64,000 bases of DNA from Paucibacter aquatile (GCF_002885975.1 NZ_POSP01000003.1:186001-250000), one strand, 5' to 3'; shown: positions 41,257-51,021, numbered from the stretch's first letter. Numbers and translations: made by a program. The notes: generated from the sequence alone by a model not told the origin.

Positions 41257-42903
41257 ATGAACGCAGCACATCACGACATTGCGGCCACCGTCAGGGCGGT
41301 CGTTCAGAAGCACTCGCAGTACGCCGATGAGGCCTTGCAGGACCATGCCCTGCTGCAAGAGGATCTGGGCATCGACTCCATCATGCTGGCCGGCATCGTC
41401 AGCGAGCTCAACAGTCTCCTGCAGACGCGGGTGAGCGTGTCCCCGGGGGATTCCGACACCCTGGTGAGCCTGAGCGCGCGCTTTGCGGCCCAGCTACCGG
41501 CACAGGCTCCGGTGCAACAGCCGCCAAGCGCCGACCCGGCTGCGCTGGCCCGGGCTGCAGTGGCCGCTGCAGCCGCCTTCAGCGCGCCCGCGCTGGCCAC
41601 GGCTGACTCCAGCAGCAGCACGGGCAGCACGGGCAGCAAGACGACCATGCGTGATTTTGTCGGCAACGGCACCGACCCGGACATCTTCACCAAGACCCGT
41701 CGCTTCCAGCGCTTCCAGCGCGAGCGGGCCGAGCAAGGCCACTTCTGGTACGGCATGGCCTCGCGTGGGCGCAGCAGCAACCGTGCGCGCATCTTCGACC
41801 GGCACGAGGGCCGGGAGCGTGAGTTCCTGCTGTTCGCCTCCAACAACTACCTGGGCCTGGCCAATGACGAACGGGTGCTGGACGCGATTCAGCAGGCCAG
41901 CCGCGAGTACGGTGCCACCAACACCGGCAGCCGTCTGATCGCCGGCACCACCGAGGTGCATCAGGTGCTGGAGCGCAAGCTGGCACAGCTGAAGGGCCGC
42001 GAGGATTGCCTGGTCTTCCCGTCCGGCTACTCAGCCAATCTGGGCACCATCGCCGCCTTGGTGGGACCGGGCGATCAAGTCATCGGCGATGTCTACAACC
42101 ACATGAGCATTCAGGACGGTTGCAAGCTCTCGGGCGCCACCCGCCGGCTCTACCCGCACAACGACATGCAAGCGCTGGAGGACATGCTGGCGCGCCATGA
42201 AGACCAGTCGGGCGGGCGCCTGATCGTCGCCGACGGGGTCTTCAGCATGCATGGAGACATCGTGCATCTGCCCGAGCTGCTCAAGCTGGCCCAGCGCTAC
42301 CAGGCGCGCGTGCTGATCGACGAGGCCCACAGCACCGGAGTGCTCGGCACCACCGGCTCCGGTACCACCGAGCATTTCCAGCTCAAGGGCCGGGTGGATC
42401 TCGAGGTCGGCACCATGAGCAAGGCCCTGGGTGGCCAGGGTGGCTTTGTTGTTGGTGACGCTGAGGTAATTGACTACCTGCGCTACTACGCCAACAGCTA
42501 TGTCTTCGCGGCCACGATTCCGGCCCCCGTGGCCGCGGGTTTGAACGCCAGCCTGGACATCATGGCAGCGGAGCCAGAGCGGCTGGCGCGGCTGTGGAGC
42601 AATATCGACTACCTCAAGGCCAGCCTGGACCGACTGGGCTTCGACACGGAGCAGTCAAACAGCGCCATCATCCCGGTACGCATCGGCGACGAGACCCTGG
42701 CCATGAATATGGGTCGCTCCCTGCGTCGGCGCGGTCTTTACTGCCAGACCGTGGTCTTCCCCGGCGTGGCCGTGGGAGATGCGCGCCTGCGCATCAGCGT
42801 GCTGGAATCGCACACCCGGCAGGATCTCGACCAGGCGCTGGACATGCTGCTCGCGGCCGCCCAGGAGAACCGCCTGCCCCTGCATGAGGCCTTGGCCGCA
42901 TGA
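41257..42903 (+). CDS. pigH: ACP-oxoamine synthase fusion (PigH-like HBM synthase)
   Basis: A 548-residue fusion. Residues about 5-80 are an acyl carrier domain with Ser41 (EDLGIDSIML); a Ser/Thr-rich linker joins it to an alpha-oxoamine synthase (from about residue 130). The PLP enzyme shows FPSGYSANLGTIAAL, IDEAHSTGVLG and the Schiff-base Lys389 in GTMSKALGG. In this pathway family PigH takes malonyl-derived units on its ACP and decarboxylatively adds serine to build hydroxymethyl-bipyrrole methanol (HBM). Only one ACP is present here, where Serratia PigH has two as I recall. The stop overlaps pigI by 4 bases. Confidence 0.9.
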   Translation: MNAAHHDIAATVRAVVQKHSQYADEALQDHALLQEDLGIDSIMLAGIVSELNSLLQTRVSVSPGDSDTLVSLSARFAAQLPAQAPVQQPPSADPAALARAAVAAAAAFSAPALATADSSSSTGSTGSKTTMRDFVGNGTDPDIFTKTRRFQRFQRERAEQGHFWYGMASRGRSSNRARIFDRHEGREREFLLFASNNYLGLANDERVLDAIQQASREYGATNTGSRLIAGTTEVHQVLERKLAQLKGREDCLVFPSGYSANLGTIAALVGPGDQVIGDVYNHMSIQDGCKLSGATRRLYPHNDMQALEDMLARHEDQSGGRLIVADGVFSMHGDIVHLPELLKLAQRYQARVLIDEAHSTGVLGTTGSGTTEHFQLKGRVDLEVGTMSKALGGQGGFVVGDAEVIDYLRYYANSYVFAATIPAPVAAGLNASLDIMAAEPERLARLWSNIDYLKASLDRLGFDTEQSNSAIIPVRIGDETLAMNMGRSLRRRGLYCQTVVFPGVAVGDARLRISVLESHTRQDLDQALDMLLAAAQENRLPLHEALAA

Positions 42904-44567
42904 GCAGCCCCACGCTGGAAACGACCCCAGCAGCCATGGATCGGCGGTCCCTGGGACTGCAAGCCGTGCTGCAACGCGGCGTGCATCAAGCCCTGTTGAA
43001 ATGGCCCGACGCCTGGCCGCTGCTGCGTGACGCTGGACATGAGCTGAGCTATGGCGATTGCCGCCAATGGGTGTCCACGGCCCGTGAGCAGCTGCTGGCG
43101 GACTGCGGCGGCCAGGCCGTGGCCATCTGGATGGACAAGCAGGCGCTGTACGCCCAGTGCATTCTGGCGACGCTGTTCTCGGGCGCACGCTACCTGCCCC
43201 TGGACGGAGCGCAGCCGGTCGAGCGCGTGCAAGCCATCGTGGCCGACGCGCGGCCAGCCTTGCTGATCCTGGATGCCGCCCATGCCGAACTCTGGCTTCA
43301 GGCCCAAGCGCAGCGCCGCGATCCCGACACACGCCCGACACGCCTGCTGGTGCTGAGCGAGCAGACGCCGGCGCTGGAGGCCTGGGCGGACGCCTGGGCC
43401 GAAGCCCAGGGACGCTGGCTTTCTCCGAAGCTGACCGGCCTTCCCCCTGGACCGGCCTTGCAGGAGGAGCGCATCGATCCCGGAGCGGTGGCCGCCATTC
43501 TCTACACCTCGGGCTCCACCGGGCTGCCCAAGGGCGTGCAGCTGAGCCAGCTCAATGTGCTCAATTTCGTCAGCTGGGCCGCCCAGACCTTGGGCCTGCA
43601 GCATGAAGACCGCCTGCTCAATCTCGCGAGCTTCAATTTCGACCTCAGCACCTTCGATCTCTTCGCTGCCTTGCAGGCCGGCGCCAGCGTCTACATCAGC
43701 CACGAGTCGGAGCTGCGTCATATGGCGCGACTGGGCGAGCTGCTGGAGCAGCAAGCGACCACCGTGGTCTACGGCGTGCCTTCCACCTTCGGCCTTCTGC
43801 TGCGCAGCGGCGTCCTCACACCGGAACGCCAGTCGGCCCTGCGCCACCTGATCTTTGCCGGCGAAGTCATGCCCAAGCCGCTGCTGCAGGCCCTGGCAGC
43901 GCAGCTGCCGCGCGACTGTCGCCTTTACAACTTCTACGGCCCGACCGAGACCAATGTCTGCCTCTGGCATCCGGTCAGCGCCGAAGACCTGGCCAGCGAT
44001 GGGCCTGTGCCAATTGGCCGCCCCATCCGCGGCGCCGAGGTCTGGCTGCAGGACGAAAGCGGTCGCCACATCGTCGAGGAAGGCCATCAGGGCGAGATCT
44101 GGGTGGCCGGTGACTGTGTCACGCCCGGGTACTGGCAACGCCCCGACGATGCCAACAGCCACCAGCACCGGCTGGGCCGCCATGCCACGGGTGACCAGGG
44201 CTCCTGGCATCGGGGCAGCCTGCTCTATCACGGTCGCCGCGACCGCATGGTCAAGATCCATGGCTTCCGCGTCGAACTCGGGGAGATCGAGGCGGCCCTG
44301 GCTCGCCAAAGCCAGTTGGCCGAATGCGCGGTGCTGGCCCTGCCAGGCGCAAGTGGCACCCGCCTGCTGGCCGCCTATGTGCCGCGCGAAGGCTGCTGCG
44401 TGCCCGGCACCCTGGCTCTGAAGCAGCATTGCGCCAGCCTCCTGCCGGCCTATATGGTGCCGCAGCAATGGGTGGCGCTGGCTCAGTTGCCCAAGAACGC
44501 CAACGGCAAGATCGACCTGCGCCGGCTTCAGGCCCTGATCCTGGATGAAGAGGCCGCCCAGTCATGA
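42900..44567 (+). CDS. pigI: Stand-alone amino-acid adenylation enzyme (PigI-like prolyl-AMP ligase)
   Basis: A 555-residue NRPS-type adenylation domain without condensation or carrier domains. Core motifs are A3 (YTSGSTGLPKGV), A4/A5 (FDLSTFDLF, NFYGPTETNVCLW), A7/A8 (YHGRRDRMVKIHGFRVELGEIE) and A10 (NANGKIDLRRL). Specificity for L-proline is inferred from the neighbouring PCP, prolyl dehydrogenase and bipyrrole genes, since the specificity code was not computed. It would transfer proline to the stand-alone carrier at 39802. The ends overlap both neighbours by 4 bases. Confidence 0.9.
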   Translation: MSSPTLETTPAAMDRRSLGLQAVLQRGVHQALLKWPDAWPLLRDAGHELSYGDCRQWVSTAREQLLADCGGQAVAIWMDKQALYAQCILATLFSGARYLPLDGAQPVERVQAIVADARPALLILDAAHAELWLQAQAQRRDPDTRPTRLLVLSEQTPALEAWADAWAEAQGRWLSPKLTGLPPGPALQEERIDPGAVAAILYTSGSTGLPKGVQLSQLNVLNFVSWAAQTLGLQHEDRLLNLASFNFDLSTFDLFAALQAGASVYISHESELRHMARLGELLEQQATTVVYGVPSTFGLLLRSGVLTPERQSALRHLIFAGEVMPKPLLQALAAQLPRDCRLYNFYGPTETNVCLWHPVSAEDLASDGPVPIGRPIRGAEVWLQDESGRHIVEEGHQGEIWVAGDCVTPGYWQRPDDANSHQHRLGRHATGDQGSWHRGSLLYHGRRDRMVKIHGFRVELGEIEAALARQSQLAECAVLALPGASGTRLLAAYVPREGCCVPGTLALKQHCASLLPAYMVPQQWVALAQLPKNANGKIDLRRLQALILDEEAAQS

Positions 44568-47011
44568 ACGCTTCCGCCGCACACCTGCTGGGCATGGGCT
44601 TGCGTCACGCCAACCTGCCAGCAACCCAGGATTGGCTGGATCGGCTGGCGGCCGTCCGCTCGGCCTGCACGGGTTCAGGCGCGGACCATGCCTTGCCGCT
44701 CCATAACCTGCCGCCCTTGCCTGCCGAGCAGCGCCTGCCCGTAAGCGCGGGCGATCTGGGTCAATTCGGCATCCCACCGATCTATCGCGCGTCCATCCAC
44801 CGCATTCAGATCCATCTGCTCGAACTCGCGCAAGAAGCGCTGCAGCAGGCCGAGCGGGCGGGCGTGAAGCTCGAACGCGAGCACTGCGATGTGATTCTCG
44901 TCACCGCCCTCGGGCTCAACCGCAGCCACGAAAACGAAGCTCGCGCGGCAGCGCTGCGCTGGGCCGCCGCGGGCTGGCGCGACCACCCCGATGCACGTGC
45001 TCTGCTGGAACTGTGGCGTCAGGATCTGGAGCAGGGCTTCACCGCCAGCTCGCACGACAAGGTGGGCGAAATGGCCAGCGCCCTGGCCGCACGGGTGGCC
45101 GCGCATTTTCAGCTGCGCGGACGCGTGCTGGCCCTGGAGGCACGTGCCGAAGGTGGGCGCGCAGCGCTGGCCGCAGCCCTGAACTGTCTGTCGCATGGCG
45201 GCAGCCGGCAGGTGCTGATCCTGGGCGCGCAAACCCTGGACAGTCCCCTGCACGAACGCCCCGACCTGACGGACACCTCCACCCCTGAGCTGCCCACCTG
45301 GCGCGAGTCCGCCTGCGCCCTGCTGCTCGGCGATGTGTCCGCGGCCCACGCCGGGCAGATGATGCTGCAGCTGCCCCCCGCCACGCCCGTCTGTCCAAGG
45401 CCCGCAGCGACCGTGGCCGCCGGGCCGGTGGTGCACATCGAGGGTCAGGTCTTGCCTGTGCAGACGGTCTTGGGCTACGGCCATGCGATGCAAGACTTGC
45501 AGGCCCTGGCTCTGGCGGCCCTGGCTCAAGCACAAGCACAAGCACAAGCACAAACCGCGGGAGCTGGTGCGAGCCGCAGCCCAGCCGTCCACGCCGAACT
45601 CGGCCCGCAGGCGCGTCTTGTGCTGCAGGCCGCCGGCCAGCCGCTACCGGAACAGGCTGGCTCCGAGACGGGCCCGGTGGCCGTGGTCGGCTGCGGCAGC
45701 GCCTTTGGCGACACCCGGGGCAATGCCGAGTTCTGGGCAGCCCTGAGCCAGCCCGGCCACCGCTTCCGCCCGCTCGACCCGGCGCGCCATCATTGCGATC
45801 CCTTCCTGGACCCGCAAGCCCGCCACAGCCTGGCCTACTACATCGAGCAGGCCAGCCATGCCGGTCTCGAGCCGGCCCTGCACCCGCATGCAGCCAGCAT
45901 GCATCTGGCGCGCAGCGTGGCCAGCGAGGCCTGGTCGGCTGTCGCCGGCCTGGCCCCGGAGCGCCTCGGCCGGCTGCAAGTCATCTGCGCCAGCAATCTG
46001 ACGACGCCGGCCTTGCGCAGCGCCGGCGCCCAAGCCCTGCTGCCGCGCGTGCTGGAGCGCCTGGATGCGCTCGGCCGCCTGCAGGGCTGGAACGAGGCAC
46101 TGCGCCAATCGCTGGCCCACGCCCTGCACAACCAGGCCCAGGCCGAACGCCTGCCTTCCGCCGAGGACCAGGGCCTGGCCACCGCCAGCGGCCTGGGGCG
46201 TGCCGTGGTCGGCGACCTGCCGGCCCAGGTTCTGGCGCTTGAAGCCGCATGTGCCAGCTCCATGGCGGCGCTCGATCTGGCCGGCCTGGCCCTGCGCGCC
46301 GGTCAGGTCGACACCGTGCTGGTGCTGGGTGTGGAGCTGCCGGTCAACAGCAGCGATCTGCTGCTCTGCGCCGCACAACGCATGCTGGCGCCCGGCTTGA
46401 TGGCCAGCTTCGGCATCGATGCCAGCGGCTTCACGCCGGGCGATGGCGCCGGCGCGGTGCTGCTGATGCGCAAGCCCCAGGCTGAGGCCCTGGGCTTGCC
46501 AGTGCTTGCACAGTTGCTGGCTTTCGGCGCCAGCACCGACAGCAAATCCATGATCGCGCCGAACCAGGCGGGCCAGACCCAGGCCATGCGTCGTGCCTTT
46601 GCCGCGCTGACGACCCAGGGCATCGGCCCGTCGGCGCTGCAGTATGTGGAGACCCACGGCACCGGCACCTTGATTGGCGATCAGGTGGAAACCGCCTCGC
46701 TGGCCGAGGTCTACGCCGGGGCCACCCAAGGCCTGGCACTGGGGGCGCTCAAGTCCAAGTTCGGCCACTGTTTTGCCGCGGCCGGCATGGCCAGCCTGAT
46801 CAAGACCGTGCTGGCCCTGGCCCATGAGCGCATGCCGGCCAACCACTTCGAACGCCCGCTCAAGCCCGAGCTGGAATGGCCGCGCCTGGGCCTCGACCCC
46901 TTGTTCACCGAGCGCCCCTGGCCACGCAACCCTCAGCAGCGTCGCCGTGCCGGCATCAATGCCTTTGGCACCGGCGGCATCAATTACCACCTTGTGTTGG
47001 AAGAGGCTTGA
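44564..47011 (+). CDS. pigJ: Tandem beta-ketoacyl synthase (PigJ-like), first KS degenerate
   Basis: An 815-residue protein that should extend the pyrrolyl thioester with a malonyl unit. The C-terminal half (from about residue 368, VAVVGCGSAFGD) is a complete KS: Cys563 in LEAACASSM, His698 in VETHGTGT and His735 in KSKFGHCFAAAG. The N-terminal half has KS-like layout (FGIPPIYRASIHRIQ, VILVTALGLN, HGGSRQVLILGAQ), but the Cys motif has decayed to LEARAEGGRAAL, so it is probably structural, as in chain-length-factor-like partners. The halves are joined by an AQAQAQ linker. Two KS domains with one active fits PigJ. Confidence 0.9.
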   Translation: MNASAAHLLGMGLRHANLPATQDWLDRLAAVRSACTGSGADHALPLHNLPPLPAEQRLPVSAGDLGQFGIPPIYRASIHRIQIHLLELAQEALQQAERAGVKLEREHCDVILVTALGLNRSHENEARAAALRWAAAGWRDHPDARALLELWRQDLEQGFTASSHDKVGEMASALAARVAAHFQLRGRVLALEARAEGGRAALAAALNCLSHGGSRQVLILGAQTLDSPLHERPDLTDTSTPELPTWRESACALLLGDVSAAHAGQMMLQLPPATPVCPRPAATVAAGPVVHIEGQVLPVQTVLGYGHAMQDLQALALAALAQAQAQAQAQTAGAGASRSPAVHAELGPQARLVLQAAGQPLPEQAGSETGPVAVVGCGSAFGDTRGNAEFWAALSQPGHRFRPLDPARHHCDPFLDPQARHSLAYYIEQASHAGLEPALHPHAASMHLARSVASEAWSAVAGLAPERLGRLQVICASNLTTPALRSAGAQALLPRVLERLDALGRLQGWNEALRQSLAHALHNQAQAERLPSAEDQGLATASGLGRAVVGDLPAQVLALEAACASSMAALDLAGLALRAGQVDTVLVLGVELPVNSSDLLLCAAQRMLAPGLMASFGIDASGFTPGDGAGAVLLMRKPQAEALGLPVLAQLLAFGASTDSKSMIAPNQAGQTQAMRRAFAALTTQGIGPSALQYVETHGTGTLIGDQVETASLAEVYAGATQGLALGALKSKFGHCFAAAGMASLIKTVLALAHERMPANHFERPLKPELEWPRLGLDPLFTERPWPRNPQQRRRAGINAFGTGGINYHLVLEEA
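45527..45550 (+). repeat. CAAGCA tandem repeat in the pigJ linker
   Basis: Four perfect copies of the hexamer CAAGCA encode the (Gln-Ala)n linker between the two KS halves. Slippage would keep the reading frame and change only the linker length. Confidence 0.85.
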
Positions 47012-48190
47012 ATGCAGTTCGCCCTGACCCCCGCGCAGCATGCGCTGCAAGCGCGTATCGCCACCCTGGCCTCCAGTTTGCAGGACCCGCTCTTGCACGA
47101 ACGTGACCGGGCCTGCGAGTTCTCACGGCCGCTCTGGCAGGCCATGGCCAGCGCGGGCCTGCACCTGCTGCCCGCCCCGGCCGAGTACGGCGGGCAGGCC
47201 CTGGGCGCCCTGGATCTGGCTCTGGCCCTGGAGACCCTGGGCGAGCAGGTACCGGACACCGGCCTGGTGTTCGCCCTGGCCGCCCACCTGTGCGCCTGCA
47301 TCCATCCGCTGCTGACCTTCGGCAGCGAGTCGCAGCAAAAGGAATGGTTGCCGCAGATCGGCAAGCAAGGCTGGCTGGGCGCCCATGCGATCACCGAGGC
47401 GCAAGCCGGCTCGGACATCTCGGCCATGCGCACCCGGGCCCAACGCGAAGGCCAGGGCTATCGCATCAGCGGGCGCAAGTGCTACATCAGCAATGCGCCG
47501 GTCTGCGACTTCCTCATCGTCCACGCCCGCACCGGCGAGAGCGGCAGCTTTCTCGACTACAGCAGCTTTGTGCTGGACCGCCACAGCAGCGGCGTGCACA
47601 TCAGCGCCACGCCGCATGAGAAGCTGGGCCTGCGCACCACGGCCATGGGCGATGTGGAGTTCGATGGCGTCTGGGTTCATGAATCCCAGCGCCTGGGCAA
47701 GGAGGGCAGCGGCGGCCCCATCTTCCAGGCCAGCATGGCCTGGGAACGCAGCTGCCTGTTCGCCATGTACCTGGGCACCATGAAGCGCCAGCTGCGCGCT
47801 TGCTGGTCCCATGTGGAGGAGCGCGAGCAGTTCGGTCGCCCCCTGATCGAGCAGCAAAGCCTGGCCCACCGCCTGGCCGATATGCAGCTGCGCTACGAGT
47901 CGGCGCGCCTGCTCTGCCTGCGCGCCGCCTGGTCGCTGGACCTGCCGCAGCCCGCCCGCGGTGATGCCAGCCTGGCCGCAAAGCTTGCCCTCAGCGAGGC
48001 CGCCGTGCTCAACGGACTCGATGCAGTGCATCTGCACGGCGCGCTCGGCATGCTCAGTGGCGCCATCGAACGCGAGCTTCGCAATGCCCTGCCCAGCAGC
48101 GTGTTCTCGGGCGGCAGCGAAGTCTTGAAAAACCAGCTCGTGCAGCAACTGCGCGGCGACTACAAGCGTGAAGCGCGCGGAGGACGTTGA
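47012..48190 (+). CDS. pigA: Prolyl-carrier dehydrogenase (PigA-like acyl-CoA dehydrogenase)
   Basis: FAD flavoprotein of 392 residues that would oxidise prolyl-S-PCP to pyrrolyl-2-carboxyl-S-PCP. Family motifs are the N-terminal helical domain, AITEAQAGSDISAM, ISGRKCYISNA and KLGLRTTAMGDVEF. The position used as catalytic base in medium-chain enzymes reads Gly (VFSGGSEVLKN), whereas Glu245 (MAWERSC) sits in helix G, as in the isovaleryl-CoA and prolyl-carrier subfamilies. That supports the PigA assignment over fatty-acid beta-oxidation. The ATG follows the pigJ stop directly (TGAATG). Confidence 0.9.
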   Translation: MQFALTPAQHALQARIATLASSLQDPLLHERDRACEFSRPLWQAMASAGLHLLPAPAEYGGQALGALDLALALETLGEQVPDTGLVFALAAHLCACIHPLLTFGSESQQKEWLPQIGKQGWLGAHAITEAQAGSDISAMRTRAQREGQGYRISGRKCYISNAPVCDFLIVHARTGESGSFLDYSSFVLDRHSSGVHISATPHEKLGLRTTAMGDVEFDGVWVHESQRLGKEGSGGPIFQASMAWERSCLFAMYLGTMKRQLRACWSHVEEREQFGRPLIEQQSLAHRLADMQLRYESARLLCLRAAWSLDLPQPARGDASLAAKLALSEAAVLNGLDAVHLHGALGMLSGAIERELRNALPSSVFSGGSEVLKNQLVQQLRGDYKREARGGR

Positions 48191-48192
48191 AC

Positions 48193-51009
48193 ATGGCAAG
48201 CATGGTGGGACAAGCCACATTGGGCAAGGAAGAGCTGCTGGAGACGGCGGGGCTGATGGTCGAGTTCACCCGCGCGCGCGGAGACCATCTCTACTACCTC
48301 GATGAGAACGGGAAGGAACGGCAAGTCCTGGATCTGGTCGGCGGCTTCGGCTCCACCCTGCTGGGCCACAACCACCCCGAGCTGGTGGAGCTGTTGACCC
48401 GCTGCCTGGCGCAGCAGCGCCCGGTGCATGCCCAGGGCTCGCGCAGGCAACAAGCCAGCGAACTCAAGCAGGCCCTGGCCGACTACCTGCACCAGCACAG
48501 CGGCGAGCGCTACAAGATCTACCTGCTCAACACCGGCACCGAGGCGGTCGAAGCCGCCATCAAACATGCCCGTTATGCCTATGCCCAGCGCATGGAGGCC
48601 ATGAGCGATGCCTGCGCGGCCAATGCCCGCGAGCTGCAGATCCGGCTGGAGCGCGGCGAGATCCAGATCGACGCACCCCTGCTGCAACAGGCCGAGCGCC
48701 TGCTGCAACACGAGCCCCTGGACCATGTGGACGCCTTGCTGTCCGCCGTGAACCAGCGCAATCTGCAAGCCCTGGCCACGGCGCCGCTGATGGCGGCCCT
48801 GCCCTATGCCTTCCATGGCAAGACCCTGGGCTCGCTCGCCCTGACCTGGAACCGCGATGCCCGCCTGGCCTTTGTGCGCAACAACCCCGACGCCTTGTTC
48901 GTCCATGAGCCCAGCCAGTTCCTGGCCCAGCTGCGCGAACACAGCGTCAGCGTCTACCAGTTCGAGTTCCAGCCCCTGCGCCTGGTCGAGCGCCGCCTGC
49001 CCCGGCTGGCGGGTCTGATCTACGAACCCCTGCGCGGCGAGGGCGGCATCCTGGAGCTGGATGCGGAGTTCCGCACCCTGCTGCAAGCACTGCGCGAGCA
49101 CCACCCCGAGGTGGCCCTGATCGCCGACGAGGTGCAGTGCGGCCTGGGCCGCACCGGCCGGCCGATCGAAAGTGCAGCACAAGGGCTGCCGGCCGACTAC
49201 CTCACCTTCGCCAAATCTCTGGGTGGTGGCCTGTGCAAGATCTCGGCCCTGGCGGTGCGCGAATCGCTGCAGCACCGCGAGTTCGGCATGCTGCACAGCT
49301 CGACCTTTGCCGAGGACGACCTCAGCGCCAGAGTAGCGCTGCGCAGCCTCGAGATCCTGCAGCGCGATGCTGTGGCGCAACGCTGCGCCTCGCTCGGCGA
49401 GGCCTTGCTGGAGGGCTTGCAAGCCCTCCAGCGCGCCCATCCCGAGCTGATCCGCGCAGTGCGCGGGCGCGGCTGCATGCTGGGTCTGGAGTTGCAGGAC
49501 CTGAGCGAGCATCGCTCCCCCCTGCTGGCCAGCCTGGCCCAGGAGCAGCTCCTGGGCATGGTCTGCGCCGGCCATCTGCTGCACGCTCATGGCTTGCGGG
49601 TGCTGCCCTCGCTGGGCCGACGCAGCGTGCTGCGCATCCAGCCCTCGGCCTATTTGCAGCCCGCCGATCTGCAGCAGGCGCTGCAAGCCTTCCGGGCCTT
49701 GTTCGAGACGCTGGCCCAGGGCAATCTGCAAAGCCTGCTCGCCCACATGCTGTCCAGCGGCTTCACGCCCCTGGTCCTGCCGGCCGCGCGGACGGGCAGC
49801 GGCGCCGAGTCTCTGGCGCCCGCTGGCAGCGCCACGGCCGTGGAGCGCATCGGCTTCCTGGCCCACCTGATCGACGCCCAAAGCCTGCGCGAGTGGGAGC
49901 CCGGCCTGGCCGGCCTCAGCGACGAACAGCTGAGCGAGCTGTGCAGCCGCGTGCAATGCGCGATGGAGCCGCAGCTGATTGCCAGCCGGCGCGTGCGCTC
50001 ACCCCTGGGTCGCGAGGTCGAGCTGCGGCTCTACGGCATCATGATGGATTCGGAGAGCATTGCCGCCGACATCCGCTTCCACCGTGCCCAGCAGATTCGG
50101 CGTCAGGTCCAGCATGCCTACCAGCGGGCGCGCGATGAAGGCTGCGGCCTGGTCGGCTTTGGCGGCTACACCTCCATCGTCACCGCCAACTGCATCGATT
50201 TCGAGTACGAGCATCCGCCCGTCACCAGCGGCAACGCCCTGACGGTGGCGGCCAGCCTGGCCGCGACCCGATCCAGTGCCGCACGCATGGGCCTGGTCAG
50301 TTCCGAAGCGGTGGTCGCCGTGGTCGGCGCCGCCGGCAATATCGGTCAGGTGCAAGCGCTGCTGCTGGCCGCGCAGTGTCGCCGCCTGATCCTGCTTGGA
50401 CGCCCCGGCCATGAGGCCCGCCTGGCCCAGGTGCGGCGCGACATCGCCAGCGAGCTGCTGCAACAGCCGCTGCCCAGCATCGATGCCGCCAGCACCTGGG
50501 CCCGGGCGCTGCGGGAGTGGCGCCAAGCCCAGCAAGGCACGCCGGACCTGGCCCAGCTGGATACCTGGTTGGCGCAGCAGGCTTGGGTGCAGCTGAGCAC
50601 CTCGCTGGACGCCTGCCGCGAGGCCGACATCGTGATCAGCGCCTCCAGCAGCCCCCAGCCCGTGCTGCGGGCCGAACATTTCGCGACCGACCGCCCGGTG
50701 CTGGTTTGCGATGTGGCGGTGCCCGGCGATGTCGATGCCGACAGCGTCCAGGCCCTGCCGCAGCTGCGCCTGATCCGCGGCGGCGTGGTGCGCCTGCCGA
50801 TGGCGCCCGAGCTGGAGCTGCCCGGCATGCAGCTCGATCCGGGCCTGATCTTCGCCTGCGCCGCTGAGACCTTGCTGCTGGGCCTCTCGGGCATCCGCGC
50901 CGACTTCAGCAAGGGTCCGGTGCGGCCCGAGCAGGTGCGCGAGATCGAGGGTCTGGCACGCCTGCACGGTTTCGAGATCGATCATGAAAAGCGCGTCGGC
51001 GCCTTCTGA
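48193..51009 (+). CDS. tamH: Aminotransferase-acyl-ACP reductase fusion (TamH/PigE-like)
   Basis: A 938-residue bifunctional enzyme. Residues 1-500 are a class III PLP aminotransferase: LLNTGTEAVEAAIKHAR, ADEVQCGLGRTG and PLP Lys341 in FAKSLGGGLCK, with a helical insert of about 60 residues after RYAYAQR. Residues about 550-938 resemble long-chain acyl-ACP reductase: IGFLAHLIDA, LVGFGGYTSIV, SGNALTVAASLAA and a nucleotide-binding VVAVVGAAGNIGQVQALL. Together they would reduce an acyl thioester to the aldehyde and transaminate it to an amine. The start chosen is ATG 48193, 8 bases after GGAGGA, not the upstream TTG. Confidence 0.9.
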   Translation: MASMVGQATLGKEELLETAGLMVEFTRARGDHLYYLDENGKERQVLDLVGGFGSTLLGHNHPELVELLTRCLAQQRPVHAQGSRRQQASELKQALADYLHQHSGERYKIYLLNTGTEAVEAAIKHARYAYAQRMEAMSDACAANARELQIRLERGEIQIDAPLLQQAERLLQHEPLDHVDALLSAVNQRNLQALATAPLMAALPYAFHGKTLGSLALTWNRDARLAFVRNNPDALFVHEPSQFLAQLREHSVSVYQFEFQPLRLVERRLPRLAGLIYEPLRGEGGILELDAEFRTLLQALREHHPEVALIADEVQCGLGRTGRPIESAAQGLPADYLTFAKSLGGGLCKISALAVRESLQHREFGMLHSSTFAEDDLSARVALRSLEILQRDAVAQRCASLGEALLEGLQALQRAHPELIRAVRGRGCMLGLELQDLSEHRSPLLASLAQEQLLGMVCAGHLLHAHGLRVLPSLGRRSVLRIQPSAYLQPADLQQALQAFRALFETLAQGNLQSLLAHMLSSGFTPLVLPAARTGSGAESLAPAGSATAVERIGFLAHLIDAQSLREWEPGLAGLSDEQLSELCSRVQCAMEPQLIASRRVRSPLGREVELRLYGIMMDSESIAADIRFHRAQQIRRQVQHAYQRARDEGCGLVGFGGYTSIVTANCIDFEYEHPPVTSGNALTVAASLAATRSSAARMGLVSSEAVVAVVGAAGNIGQVQALLLAAQCRRLILLGRPGHEARLAQVRRDIASELLQQPLPSIDAASTWARALREWRQAQQGTPDLAQLDTWLAQQAWVQLSTSLDACREADIVISASSSPQPVLRAEHFATDRPVLVCDVAVPGDVDADSVQALPQLRLIRGGVVRLPMAPELELPGMQLDPGLIFACAAETLLLGLSGIRADFSKGPVRPEQVREIEGLARLHGFEIDHEKRVGAF

Positions 51010-51021
51010 GTACGAGGCCCC

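Noticed and set aside
47012..48190. Ordinary fatty-acid beta-oxidation acyl-CoA dehydrogenase
   Set aside because: Gly at the medium-chain catalytic position with Glu245 in helix G, plus its place between pigJ and the TamH-like gene, favour the prolyl-carrier dehydrogenase subfamily.
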